Of a DNA stretch of 64,000 nucleotides, positions 38,364-50,424 are shown piece by piece. The stretch's first letter is position 1; every line of letters begins with the position of its first letter. Origin of the DNA: Elmis aenea (taxonomy: Eukaryota > Arthropoda > Insecta > Coleoptera > Elmidae); assembly GCA_947652605.1 (NCBI GenBank), contig OX393577.1, forward strand, positions 67,480,108-67,544,107. The letters are read 5' to 3'. Position numbers and translations under genes: made by a program. The notes under the pieces were generated by a model. It saw nothing but the letters and a program-made list of their open reading frames with translations. It was not told where the DNA came from and made no database searches.

Positions 38364-40284
38364 ATGTCTACTGAAGATGACACGGAATTGCGAGATTTAG
38401 TTACTCAAACTTTAGAAGTCAATGGATGTCTTGCAAAAATTAGGGTATAAACATATAAATTGTGTCTTCAAGTTTTGTATAAAATGATATTCTTTGTAGG
38501 CCCAACTTCGAGCTAGTGTGTTTCTGGCGCTCGATGAAAATGAGGAAGTAAGTATCAGTATAATACAAGTATATCTAGTCCCTTTATTGCTGTCTTAATA
38601 CTTTGCTTACAAAATTGTCCAAATTGTTAGTTTATAAAGTTCAAAAATAATCGTTTGAGAATACCACATGAGTGATATGATTTTTTTATTTAAGGTACAT
38701 AAACAGGAGCCAATGTTAAACAAAAAAATCAAAACATGTCTACAGACACAAGAGGGAAGAACGATGTTCTGCCTTGTTAGAGAATTTTTAGAATATTTTA
38801 ACTTAGATTTTACAATTTCCGTGTTTGAACCAGAATCTTATATGGGCGCAGGGTACAAATACGAAGGTAGGCACAAAATTATAGAAAATCTGGGCATAAC
38901 ACCTTTGGAAGAATATTCTACCGCACCTTTACTTTTACAATTAATGCGAATTGCCCAATTGAAAACCAACACAAATAAAACGAATATTAACATAAACTTA
39001 AGTAAAATTCAGAACGGAGACTACAGCAACATGAATGACAAAGATGTTAATGAAAATAACAGTATTAATGAAAACGACTCGACACATAGTGTGTCGGAAA
39101 GAAACGACACAAGAAAAGAAGACAAAAGAACGTCGAATACATCAGTTTGTGAGCAACTAGAGCAGTCGACTGATACGAATTCTTTCGAGTCACAGTTATC
39201 CAATAAAAGTGTCGAAAATTTGGTTCCTCCAAATAATCATTTGAACGAAACTTTTAACGTGAGCACACCGAGTGTAGAAGTAAAAGGAAACAACACCCCA
39301 TCAAAACTGGCAGCTTTCGATTTGAAAAATAACAACAGCGAAGCACAGCTTGATACGAAATCGAACGAAGACAAAAGTCAGACAAGTAATAAACCCGTTG
39401 AGGTATTAACAAGTCCAAGATCGTTAGCTTCGACAAAAAGTAACGAAGAAAAAGACGATACGTACGAAGGTACGAGTTCGTTAGTCGAGGACAGCGTTAA
39501 AGATCAAGAATTGTCCGAAAAGGATAAAAGTCTGAAACAAATAGAAAGCAGGCAGTTCGATTCAGAAAAGTCGCACAAGAGTGCAGGGGAACCAACGGAA
39601 TCGGAATTCTCTCCACCGATTTTAAAAGACACGAAATCGCATTCGAAGTTCGATGCGTCGTTCGAAAAATTAAAGTTATCGCCACAAAAAGCTGAAAAGT
39701 TAAAGAATAAAACCAGCCTCAGTTCCTTATCAGATTTGCCTCCGTTGCCGTTAAATAAATCACGAAACGATTCTTTATTATTGCCGTCTTTGTACAGCAA
39801 AGAGTTTAGAGATAAATGCAATCCGAAGGAAGTCGATAAGTTTCCCGGCGTAGATCTAGATTCGTTAGATAATTACGAAGAAGACTTCATGTCAAATAGC
39901 GAACTGGTAATGAGCCATAACAAAAGTGATTTTCTGACGTCCGAATCTTCGAAAATTAATCTTTTAGAGGAGCTTCAGCAAGCCAACAGTAAACCTCCGA
40001 ACGTTAAGAACAGCCCAGTTACACAAAGAAACGCAAATTTACACAGTACAAATTTTTTAGATAGTAATAAGATCGACGGTAAGTTAATGAGGCCTTCACG
40101 GTTTAGCGAAAGTTCGAATAAATACAATTTAGATCACAGAAATCCGTTGAAAGAACGAAATTCCGAAACGAAGCCGGATTTAACGCACGAGAAAATCAAA
40201 AAAGTCGAGAGTCCTGTTAGTAGCACGAACAGCGACGATTTAGAACTAGGTTCAAATGTCGACGATATTTTGAATTCAAAATGA
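38364..40284 (+). CDS. Fgfr1op: FGFR1OP / CEP43 (FOP) centrosomal protein
   Basis: Exons 38364-38444, 38500-38547 and 38695-40284 join to 572 aa. FOP localises to centrosomes and centriolar satellites and takes part in microtubule anchoring and ciliogenesis. The N-terminal 110 residues hold the conserved head and LisH-type dimerisation domain: EDDTELRDLVTQTLE, LAKIRAQLRASVFLALDE, FCLVREFLEYFNLDFT and SVFEPES. The C-terminal 430 residues, all in the last exon, are Ser/Lys/Glu-rich, disordered and weakly conserved; this part is longer than in vertebrate FOP (about 400 aa in total). Start choice: the first ATG in frame, immediately before the conserved EDDTELRDL. Confidence 0.92.
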
Positions 40285-40553
40285 TTGCAGTAATTACAGA
40301 TTGGATCAGTATTTAATGGTATACAAGTGTGAAGTTTTGGTTACTGTTTGAATTCTCTTTAATAAGCAAAAATGGAATAAATAAAGATTATTTATTGTTA
40401 AATCGTATATTTTTGGATAAGCATGGATTGCTACTTGTTCTGATATATGTGTTTAAAATTAATAATATAAAAATATTCTGTTCAGTAAGCAGTGATTCAT
40501 TGGTATTTTTTTGGTTATAATTAATTTTAACAGGGAAAATAATAACAAATTGT

Positions 40554-40752
40554 AGAGGTCTTTCAAGATAAACTGAAATGCGCAAAGAGAGGGGATGGCG
40601 GTTGAAATGTAGACCTTTCTAAAAACGTTACATCATTATAGTTTATAACCCCATTGTTGAAGTAGGCATATGTTTTTAGGTGGTACAGTAATTTACCCTT
40701 TAGACGAGTTTTGGTTTCTGCGTCACAGTTCAGTTTATCTTGAAAGACCTCT
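40554..40752. mobile_element. Short MITE with inverted repeats of about 23 bp
   Basis: The ends agaggtctttcaagataaac and gtttatcttgaaagacctct are perfect inverted repeats, with TA-type dinucleotides at the borders. The 150-bp interior has no coding capacity. Confidence 0.75.
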
Positions 40753-40846
40753 AGCATATTTACTCGCAAACTTGAAACATTTTTCAAGTTTTAATACAAA
40801 CAGAACAAATATTACCTTGTGAAAATTAAATAATTAAAAAATATGT

Positions 40847-41043
40847 ATACAGGATGTACTGCTAAATTCAGACCTGAGGGAAACTTGCTTATCACAAGAG
40901 ATGAAGATTTGGCTGAAAGCAGAAAGTTATGTATACACTCTGAACTCAGTTGTATACAACTTTGTGCTTATTTAAACGAAGCGTTTAGCTTAAAACAAGC
41001 GAGATCTCCAAAGTGGCTCAAATTAAGTCGTACACCCTGTACA
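40847..41043. mobile_element. ACAGG(A/G)TG-type MITE
   Basis: The left end acaggatgtactgctaaatt and the right end (reverse complement acagggtgtacgacttaatt) are inverted repeats. The element is about 195 bp and belongs to the same terminal class as several others in the window. Confidence 0.65.
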
Positions 41044-41326
41044 ATGTTTTTGTAGTGCCTTGATATTTAAGAAAATATTAAAATTTATAATGTTTATAAA
41101 CCATAAGTTCCTGCAGATATTTTCAGGTACTATTAAATATGTAAACGGCAATATTTCATGCAATTTTTTGTAAATTAATCGTCGAGCGTCAGCTTTTTAT
41201 TATTTTTAGTTACAGTCGGTACTTGAATTTTGCATCTAGGGCAGCAAATACTTAGGGGCTACTTAATTTATCTTCATTGTTTTAATATTTATTCAGTTTT
41301 ATACACATTCTTTTGTTATTTGTGTA

Positions 41327-41386
41327 AAAGCTGTATTACATTATACAATTTCTTGTACAAGAAATTGTATAATGTAATACAGCTTT
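41327..41386. repeat. Perfect 60-bp palindrome
   Basis: Two 30-base arms with no spacer meet at 41356/41357. The left arm starts aaagctgtattacattatac and the right arm ends gtataatgtaatacagcttt. I checked every base pair of the arms; the match stops one base beyond on each side. No gene overlaps it. Confidence 0.95.
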
Positions 41387-42274
41387 AAGGTGATGATATT
41401 GTTTTAAGCACGTAGTACTGCTAATGCGTGAAGACTTTTTATTTATTGTAAACCCTGTATTATTTATAACAGTTAATTTTTTTTTGTGACATTTTGTCAG
41501 GTCTTATCTAGCTACATGACTTTAGTATTCATTATTCAGTGATACTTAAGGAATGGTTTTAATGTTTAAGGATGTTCATTTGTGCAGTATTTTTAATTAA
41601 TAAATTTCTTTAGTTGACTACAGTTGTATTAGCTCAAGTATTAATTATTTATATTTATTTGCAGATCATTTTCAGCATATTTATTTTTGTGAAATTAAAT
41701 TAGTGCTCTCACAAACATTTTTTTAAGACAGTGTTCTACATTCCTTTGTATGTACTTACAATATATTTTTCAGTTTTGTTGATGTACTTTGTTTTACACT
41801 CAGGTTTGCCAGTGTTTTTAGGTAATTACGTTTTGTATTTACAGTAATTAGTTCTTAAATAATTTTGTATTCTAAGAATTTAATAAAAAAGTTGCTCAGT
41901 TTCATTTCATTTGCTTTAATTTTGCTGAAGTCTCAATTGAGTTATTTTCATATATAAAATTGTAGGACAACTGAAGCTGCACATGGACGATGAATAAAAA
42001 AAAAATGATTGAAAATTAACATCGTTTAATAATGGTATGATGACAATCGTACAGATAATATAATAAAGCACTGCAGTTGTCATAACAGCAGATCTTATTA
42101 CTTGCAACAGTTCAGGCTTATAACATTTATTTGGTGAAAAATTATTATAATATAATTATACTTTCACATTAAATGTCCACTGGCTAATTAAGTTTACATA
42201 CTTTGTACAAAGATGTCTAAAACGATTTCGTTTTACAACAATCACTGGAACTACGAAAAAACCATATCTATTCG

Positions 42275-42650
42275 TTACATGCGGCCTCGTTCTCTTTGCA
42301 GTCTCATGCTGTAAGTCTTTGACACTAAATTCCACGAGTCCATATATCGATCCATGCACATTGCGATGCATTTCTGCAGAAATTCATATGGTAATGTTTA
42401 CGTGTATCGGTTTGCGACACTCACCTGTTCCGAGCTATCTAAAGATGTACCTGGTTTTCCTATACATTTCTTAAAGCATTTTTCGGTCATTTTCTGTAAT
42501 AAACTTGTGTGAAACGTTATCCTTGACAACTTCTATTATGATTCTTACCGTCAGGAGTTCTTGAGCATTTGCAACAGCAATTTGTTGTTTAACCTGATCC
42601 ATAAGTTCATCTTTTTGGGCAGAACTTAGGTTTCCTGGTAAAGAATCCAT
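42275..42650 (-). CDS. Tim13: Mitochondrial intermembrane-space chaperone Tim13
   Basis: Exons 42650-42549, 42493-42425 and 42373-42275 join, all in phase 0, to 89 aa. Tim13 pairs with Tim8 in a hexameric chaperone of the mitochondrial intermembrane space that escorts hydrophobic precursors to the TIM22 and SAM machineries. The sequence is highly conserved: [38 protein letters not shown] and [18 protein letters not shown]. Both Cys-x3-Cys motifs (CFKKC and CIAMC) are intact and would form the twin disulphides. The length matches the family. Both introns are short (55 and 51 bp). Confidence 0.95.
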
Positions 42651-43470
42651 TACAGACTGATTTAAAAATAATTCCAATCAAATAAAACCGACTTATTTGA
42701 GGTTATGTATATACAAACGTCAACGTGCAATCCATGAATTAATTGCCTAAATTCGCTGAACACTTCTTTCAGTTGTACCAAACTTACTATTTTACAAAAC
42801 TAAAATCAAAAATTTTTCAAAATTTAAAAAGTAATTATAAAGCATTTTTTTACCGTATTTAATGACGAAGGTGACACTACGCCTTGAATATTTTTTTTTT
42901 CCAGTTAAAATAACGGCTTAATGTTTTTGTTCAACTTGTCAGCGTTTGTACAGCTTTCTATTATCATGAAGGTTTTTGCTATTTTTAAATAACATTTTTA
43001 AAATCTAATGCTAATCGAATCAATGAAAAATATAGAAGGATGCCTCAACTAAGGATGCTTTGATTCGGAATAACAATTCAAATGTTTGTTACAATGTACT
43101 GTCAAAATAAATTAGCGTTTCCATAGCAAATTTATTGTTTTGTCGTATAAAAATGATGTATAAACATTGTTGTTGATATGAACTTTGTAGAAGAAATGAA
43201 AAAGGCTTTATACAAATCCCAGAATTAAATTAATTAATTACCAATCATTTGCTTATTTTCGTACTTTACATTTTCTGTAGAATAATTAATCATTTTGTTA
43301 AAGTCTAAGAATTGAATTACCTACTTTGGGTAAGTTATAAACTTATCTATGACTTCAAAGGGATCATAATTATAGTTTAATTGTTATGAAATGATAAATA
43401 GACAAACAGCAAGTGATGTGATTTCCAAGGTATTTAATAAACGAAGTAATTAATTTTTAGTTTACTGTTA

Positions 43471-44521
43471 ATGATGGATTCGTTTGACGATTTGTTAAAA
43501 ATTGTATCTCATGAAGATGTCGCATTTAAAAGTATTTTAACACATCCACCAGAAAAAAAGATAATACACTTGCTGAATTTTCTGAAACACGTCTTACAGC
43601 AAGGAAACTTTTCAGCTGAAAATTTAAAAAAATTGTTCGAAGAGAGGTATTCAGAAGAGATATTAGAAAATGATATCGCATGGATGACGAAAAACTTCAA
43701 TTTGACCACTCAAACATCAGTCGTATTAAAGGCTGATGATATCAGAAAAATTCTGCTCGATTTAAATTTTCAGGATATAGTCGAAACGAACGTGGGGGCA
43801 TTATTAAAATTCGTCATTTCAAAGATACAAAATTATAGAAGGCCTTGTGATGGATACGAAATTTCGTGGTATATGAAAAAATTAGAAAGCTTTTTGAAAA
43901 TTTACTGGAATCAAGCGAGCTTTGCTGCTAGTTGTGAATGTATTTATGACTTTATTTTGAAGTTCCTGATGCCCTTAATATACATGCTGGGGAATATAGA
44001 CGATTCAGTCTTTGAAGGAGAGGTAAGTCAGATAACGTTCAAAGATATTAAAGAAATATACATATGAAAATGCTTTTTTCTTACAATGTTTATGAATTAT
44101 TGCCTATAATTTTAACTGTGTTGTTTAGCAAACAAAAATATCTTTCTAGGGTTGCCCTTATCCAGTAATTGCTGAGCTATTGTTAACATTTAAACACCAT
44201 CAAAGAGTAAGAAAATTCGTCGAAGAAGAAATATTAAAAAAACTCGAACTATTTTCCAAAAAGCTTTCACAACGCAAACATTTTTTGGACTACAAAAATT
44301 TTGAAAGTCTTCTCTTATATTTAAAAGTTTTTAAAGAAATTATGGACTGTTCAACTAAGGGATTTTTTTTTAACAGTAACACAGAGCCTTTAAAAAAAAA
44401 AGATGATCAATGTGTTTCAGTTTTGAAATCTATTTTGGATCTGTTATCAGATAATGGGCCCCAATATGTTTTATTCGCAGTTAAAGACTGTTTAAATGCT
44501 GCCACACTCGCAAAAAAATAA
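43471..44521 (+). CDS. Hypothetical helical protein, 307 aa
   Basis: Exons 43471-44022 and 44150-44521 join in phase 0 across a 127-bp GT-AG intron. The earlier acceptor candidate at about 44128 would lead straight into a stop. The sequence starts MMDSFDDLLKIVSH and is dense in Leu, Lys, Phe and Glu with few Gly or Pro, suggesting an all-alpha fold such as HEAT-like repeats. No signal peptide, membrane span or catalytic motif is visible. A second ATG follows directly and either may be used. I do not recognise the family. The codon use and amino-acid pattern look genuinely coding, and both exons continue one another in style. It is divergent from Tim13 (820 bp between starts). Confidence 0.75.
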
Positions 44522-44971
44522 TATTTTGTTAAGTTTTCCAAATATTGTGAAAAATTATAGAAAGTTGATTATAGAAAAATTATAAACTATGCGAATAGGA
44601 CTATTAAATTATTTTTTTACATTGAATCATGCTTTTGTTACAATAATTAAATAGGTCGTTAAATGTTATTAAGATTTAATTATGATAATTTAAATGTGTT
44701 TTATAAGTATTTTATTATTAAAATATTTTTATCTACATATCATGTTTAATGCAGTACTTTACAGCTATTAGATACGCTTTTTTTATGATAAGTTGAGTTA
44801 TTAGTAATCTGTTAATGGAATCACGAGGATATTTTTTAGGTTTTGTGTAATTCTACCAATCTGAGTAATAAAGTTTGTGAACGTATACATTGTTTTTTTA
44901 AATTGTGTGCGTTTTAATATGGCTTAATGCGTTTATTTTTTAATATTTTTTTACATTGCTAGGTTGATTAT

Positions 44972-46346
44972 CAGGGCCGGCCTTAGTAAGCGCTAGGCCC
45001 GACGCAAGGACAAGCTGCAGGGCCACCTCCCCACAAAAAAAATTAATACATTATCATACAAATAATGTATTTTAATAAAATTTTGAACAAACAAGCTAAA
45101 ATAATATTATAACAAACAACAAAAACATAAAATTTGACAAATTGACTATGAACGAAGTAAAGAAAACAACTCATATTTTTATAAATGAAATAGAAACTCA
45201 ATTAAAATTAATCTTTCTAGATTTGCTTCCGCAAAATCTTTTAATGGGTTGTCGAAGTCCATGTCCCTCATGACTTCACTTTCAATTGACATAATTGTGA
45301 GTGAATTTAAACGTTCTTCAGAAATAGTGGAGCGTAAAACGTTTTAATTAACATTAATTTTGAAAAACTTCTTTCGCCCGCAGAGACTGTTATCGGTATA
45401 GCAAGGAAGATCCTTAGTGCAATAAATAAATTTGGAAACGAGGTTGGACGATTATTACAAGCCAAATATTTAAGTATATTTAAAGGATTGCAAAAACTTT
45501 GTGAAATAGTTACTTTTAAAGCTTCTATTCCTTCCGCCAACATGAATCCATTCAAGTCCACCGATTCGCCATATTTTAATGTAGTCTCTTTGGGTTGATT
45601 GTGAAATGTCCATAGAAAACTAAATAAATCGATGGTCTCTTTTAATTTTTTAAATCGAGGTTGAAGAGACTGCAGTGTTTTATCTAGCACTTGATTAAAA
45701 CAGTTTATTTTGTATGCTTCCTTTGCATCAACAATAGGGTCGTCTGAGGACTCGTCTGCAAATTGCCATTAGCGTTTCCGTAAACGTTTCAACTGGAATT
45801 GTGGAACAACATCTAAATCTTTTGCAAGATCATTTGCACCGATTAATACATCTTTAAAACCTTTTTCTCGGTGCACTCTAGCCATTAGCACAATTTTTTT
45901 CAAAAGAGTATTCCCGAAGACAGATCTGAAGTTTCACTTTGTAATTCTTTGCTTACTAAGTTCACTTGGAAAATCAAATCATGCCAGAAAACTAAAGACA
46001 CCAAGAATTTGTAATCTTTTATTTGAGTAGCCAAAGATTCTGCTTCACTTTTTGCGTTTCCGTAAACGTTTCAACCGGAATTATTTCACGTAAGCTTTTG
46101 TTAATTTATTTGATGATAATATTTGATAAATAATCTATTATATTACTGTGATATAGTTTATTTATTAAGTTTAGTATTTCACTTTTGAACAAAAACTTTT
46201 TTAAGTGATATGATAGAGAATTGCTTTTTGTGTCTATGCTATTAATAAGCATTTTATTAATGTTTTTTATTTTTTGAGCGCGGGGCCCCTTTAAGCGCGG
46301 GGCTCTAGGCGAGGGAATCGGTGGAATGGGCTTAAAGCCGGCCCTA
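44972..46346. mobile_element. Decayed hAT transposon
   Basis: The left end cagggccggccttagtaagc and right end (reverse complement tagggccggctttaagccc) are inverted repeats. The flanks ttgattat and ttcactat agree at 6 of 8 positions, consistent with an old hAT 8-bp target duplication. The interior, 1375 bp long, carries a broken transposase on the minus strand; the length shows internal deletion. Confidence 0.75.
45200..45690 (-). pseudogene. hAT transposase C-terminal remnant, frameshifted
   Basis: The minus strand contains IALRIFLAIPITVSAGERSFSKLMLIKT, the hAT dimerisation signature (LAIPVT.A..ERSFSKLKLIK). A frameshift near 45340 moves the continuation (SEERLNSLTIMSIESE) into another frame. 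Upstream sequence up to about 46080 has further decayed homology with stops. Confidence 0.75.
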
Positions 46347-47121
46347 TTCACTATCGTTCTTAATAGCTTTGAAGAGTTGCAATTTTTTTTAAAGCTCTGT
46401 TTGAATGTAATGGAGATAGATATTTGTTGTTTAGAGTCTGCGTAATATTTCTAGAAACGTTGGAGCCAAATGAAGAACTTTTATAAAGCCTATGAATACT
46501 TAAACACTGTCGTTTCAAAAATTAATTGTACTAACCTTAGGTTCGTCCTTTAAATAATTTAAAAAGCTTGCACTTGAAGTATTTAACTGACGTAAAACCT
46601 TACTTATAAGTAATTTATCATTAATTAAAAGATATGTATTGCTAATAGTGTATAGGTAAGAGATTTAATCGGAACGAACATTTTTATTAAAACAAATTGA
46701 AAGGCTACACACTTCAAAATTAAAACCAATAATTTAAATTAAAAAAAAAAAAAAATACTTTATCAGTCTTAGACATTATGGAGTCAATCGCAAATCGTTT
46801 GAAGTTAAAAAAATTGCTATTCTACACATTTGAAGTGCATTTTGTTATTAATAAAATTTAAATAAAGTATTCTAGGCGATAAAATTTGATGTCTTTAAAC
46901 AAAAAATAACAAAGCATCACGATTTAGCTCAAAAATTTGTATAATACGTGCATTTTAGCATATCATAATTATCTAATCAATCAATTCATATTCTGTGTTG
47001 ACTTTATAGATAAGATTACGTTAATTTTAGATCGATAGAAGGTTCCCATTATCATTAATAATTTTCACAGTTTTGTGAGTGCCAGTTTTTAGTTGTTGCA
47101 TCAAACAATACTTTTACCATA

Positions 47122-48505
47122 ATGAGTATAGTTACAGAAGCAAATCTTATACTTCATCACCAGAGAGATAAAAGACGTTCTATACTCTTGCATGACGAAG
47201 ATTTGGAAAAACTTGATCTTGCACCTTCTACAGAATTAATCCCAGATGAGTATGAACATTCAAACACTGAAAAAGCATTGGTGCTGATGTTTCGTTCCCA
47301 ACAGTCAGAAGACGATAAAGACAATATTGAAAATTTACGCAAGGTTCTGCAAGAACAAGGGTATAATGTTCCTGATTCAAATATCCACTTCATTACAAAC
47401 ACGAAAATAGTTAAAGAAAAATTGGAGGAGAGTAAGAACTTTTGCATTTTCCTTTCAAATTAAGTAGGTAAAACCAACATTTTTGTGAAAATACTCTTAT
47501 ACATTTATTTTGAAACCTACAGATATCAAAATTTAAGTATATCGATGACTGTATTAAAGTTTAAACTGATAAATTTGCCCATATCAATGAACAAAGAACG
47601 TTGCAGTGTCATGCACACAAAATTATCATTTTTTTTTAAAAACAATATGTTAAAGAGATTTGTTTAATAATTTTGTTGTACGAAGATTTGTTCGTATCAA
47701 AATTACATTCAGAAATAAATAACATGTAATGTTTTTTCCCCTAGTTTCCAAACAAGACCACTCTAACATATCTGCTTTGATTGTTATTTTTTTGGGTAAA
47801 TATAAAAAAGACGATCAATTTATAACCGATAAAAAGGACTTTATTAAAATATTTAACGTTTGGAGTTTATTCACCAATAATATGTGCTCTTCGTTGAAGA
47901 ATAAGCCCAAAATATTTCTGTTTCAGGTGAGAAATAAATGCTTCCTATTAAAATTATGTATAACAATAATTAATGATTTGTTTTAGGCTACAAAACTTAC
48001 CGACAATGTTTCGACTGATAGCTTCATCATTAAAGCCCCACAAAGTGCTTATGACATTCCAGCAGAGGCTGATATATTAATTGTCTACCAAAGAATCGGT
48101 ATACATTAATAATATCTTTGTTCAACGACACTAATTTCATCATTTTTAGATGTCAACGGAGACAGACTGCACTTCATCAACCAGTTGTGCCATAATATCA
48201 AGAAAATGGGCAGTAAAGAAGACATTATCAGTTTAGTAACTCAGATCAGTTGCAACGACAAATTTCGTCCTTTGATAATATCGACTTTAACAAGAAAATT
48301 TTATGTTGTACCAAATGTACAGAGGGAACATTATTTAGAATTTTCTGGCCATTACACTGACATAGAAAACGCAATAAGTGTTATGCAAAATAAGCTTGAA
48401 CAGACTTTGAAACAGAGTACCACAATGACTGCCCATAAACCTGTAAAGAGAGTGCCATCAAAACTACAAACGAAATCTTCGAAACCACCATTCAACAGAT
48501 ATTAA
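47122..48505 (+). CDS. Caspase homologue lacking catalytic residues (pseudo-caspase)
   Basis: Exons 47122-47431, 47745-47926, 47987-48098 and 48150-48505 join to 319 aa. The caspase fold is recognisable: KALVLMFRSQQ (first strand), ISALIVIFLGKYKKDD (strand before the catalytic His), KNKPKIFLFQ (strand before the catalytic Cys), ADILIVYQRI and FINQLCHNIKKMG in the small subunit. The His-Gly pair is absent (FLGK instead of THGK near residue 120). The QAC motif reads QAT at residues 164-166, so the nucleophile is Thr. The reading frame is otherwise intact with good splice sites, so it looks like a maintained non-catalytic protein rather than a dead gene. Two intron positions and phases, and the 356-bp length of the last exon, match the caspase gene at 50425-53302. 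It is probably a tandem inverted paralogue that may act as a regulator or decoy. Confidence 0.8.
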
Positions 48506-48779
48506 ATTTAATATTTAACCAAACATAAAATAAAATCATCAATTCATAGCAGTGTGTTTTATTTTGGAGCTTTGCAAGTGTTTTCCCTAAACTTTTTTGT
48601 GTTAATTAAATGTATACATATTTAAAACATTTTAATTAGCTGTGAAGATTATTGCACAATGTTTGGCTATTAAAAATTATATCTAAAATTAGAGTGACAG
48701 TGAAAAACTAAAACTATTTTCAAAGTCCCATCTGTTGGCATAATTAAATTTAATGAAGGTTTATGTTTCTGAAAATAAT

Positions 48780-49106
48780 TTACCAATTACATTTAATTTC
48801 AAATGGACCAATAATTTTGTTATTAAAAACCCTAGCCCAAATATAAACTTTTTGAGGATACTGAGTTCTCGTGGAAATATTAATTCTAGGATCTTCCTGA
48901 TATTGAATGTTTCGAACATTTGGTTCGTTATTCAACGTGATGCTACATTCGTCTGTGAAATAAAACTGATGAAAATCGAAGATCATTTTGTGCATGTTCT
49001 CGCATTTCTTCACAGAACGCACTCGTATTTTCTTCGTCAGCACTCGGCAGAAAAGATCTATTGATGACATTGTTTTATAGGGATGGTATAGTTTTTTTAA
49101 AAACAT
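48780..49106 (-). pseudogene. DUF4817/DDE-type transposase fragment
   Basis: The minus strand encodes FYFTDECSITLNNEPNVRN, PQKVYIWARVFNNKIIGPFEI. This matches the first catalytic Asp region (FTDE) and the following VWCGI...GPFFI step of Tc1/mariner-like transposases carried with DUF4817 heads. The sequence before FTDE is out of frame with the expected LKKHKFHPYK...RRL.FCEW pattern, so at least one frameshift is present. It lies between the two convergent caspase genes. Confidence 0.7.
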
Positions 49107-50424
49107 CTTTAATACCGCTAACTTGAAAACATCTACTTTAAGCTAAATTTGTCTTATCTGGAAGTTGGTTTGATATTAACCATCCCCAAAACAGAGTCTT
49201 TTATAATATTGCCATCTTTTACAAGTAATTTTGATTCTTGAAGAGCTGTTTTAGGCCTTTTTGAACAAACTTTAGCTGGAAATGCATTATTTAGGGTGTC
49301 TTTAAATTTTTTAGATAATATAGAGACAATTTCAAAAATGTCCTTGTAAATTTAAGAAAATGTCATAAAATTCCATTCACACGTTTTATTAAAAACGTTT
49401 TGATCGTTATTTCAATCAACGGAGAGTAAATAATTGTTATTTAAAAAGTATTCCAAGATATGAGAAAAGTTATAAGTAGTTTTTAATTTTTGAAATTACC
49501 GCGTGTTTCTTATTGCTGAAGTTTTCTCAATTTATGTTTTGAATTTCGCATTTATTGAAAGAATATTTAAGATAACGAGGCTGACATTTCTTATTTTACT
49601 CTTAATGGCGTTATTAAGGCTAAAATTTAACTATTTAAAATCATTTAAGATCAGCTGTTATGGTTGAATGAATGTAACATGCTGCAAATACGGACATCAA
49701 ATGAACGCTACATTGTTAATGAGTTAGAAGGTGATAGAGTTTTTATCGGATGTTGTGTTACTATATCTAGTTCAGAAATGCAAGGCGCTGTTTGTCTCTT
49801 TTTAAGACATTGGTTGTAACAATCGCATATATCGTAGCGTTCTTGCCACCTCCTTCATGTGCTCCTGGTACAAAATAGAAGTAGAAAATATCACCGATAG
49901 AGGTCGCAGCCTACACTATTTTTAGATTTATAATGTATACTGTATAGCGTTAGTGATTCAGTTTACAGTACAAATAAATTTAATCAAAAATTCCTTTTTT
50001 TTCCACGAAGGATCTTTTTTAGAATTGCTAGAATAATTTCAAGCAATTGTAACTACAATTTCAACTGAGTCTTGAAATGGCTCTATTAATTCTACAAAGC
50101 TACATTCGTAAAAACATAATTAATTTTTAATTGAAATTATTTATATCATTAGAGGAAACATGTTTTACTAATATACGGGATAAAAGCATCAACTTTGTTT
50201 ATTTAAGTATATATCATCATAAAACAAACCTTTTTAAGTTCATATGTAAATGGTTTTAATTTGGTAATTAATTAATGGACACTAAATATTAGGGTAATAG
50301 TGAAAAAGTAAAACTATAGCTATTATGCAATCTATTAATGTAATTAAATTTTACAATTGATTTTCTCAGTTATCAAAAAATTATAGGAGTAGATGAAAAA
50401 TAAATTATTTTTTAAAATTAATAC
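49107..50424. other. Intergenic between the convergent caspase genes
   Basis: AT-rich, no gene visible. Strings at 48690-48755 and 50290-50355 (agtgaaaaa.taaaacta ... taattaaattt) are diverged direct repeats flanking this interval, perhaps ends of related transposon fragments. Confidence 0.5.

Larger units (their letters stand above)
40285..42274. other. Intergenic between FOP and Tim13
   Basis: AT-rich; contains the FOP 3' UTR, two small MITEs (40554-40752 and 40847-41043) and a perfect 60-bp palindrome, listed separately. I see no other coding or RNA gene. The open frame at 40843-41055 lies inside the second MITE. Confidence 0.6.

Noticed and set aside
40843..41055. 70-aa plus-strand frame
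   Set aside because: Lies entirely inside a small MITE with inverted ends; not a gene.
42156..42371. Open frame overlapping Tim13 exon 3
   Set aside because: It is frame-shifted relative to the conserved [17 protein letters not shown] reading and has no homology.
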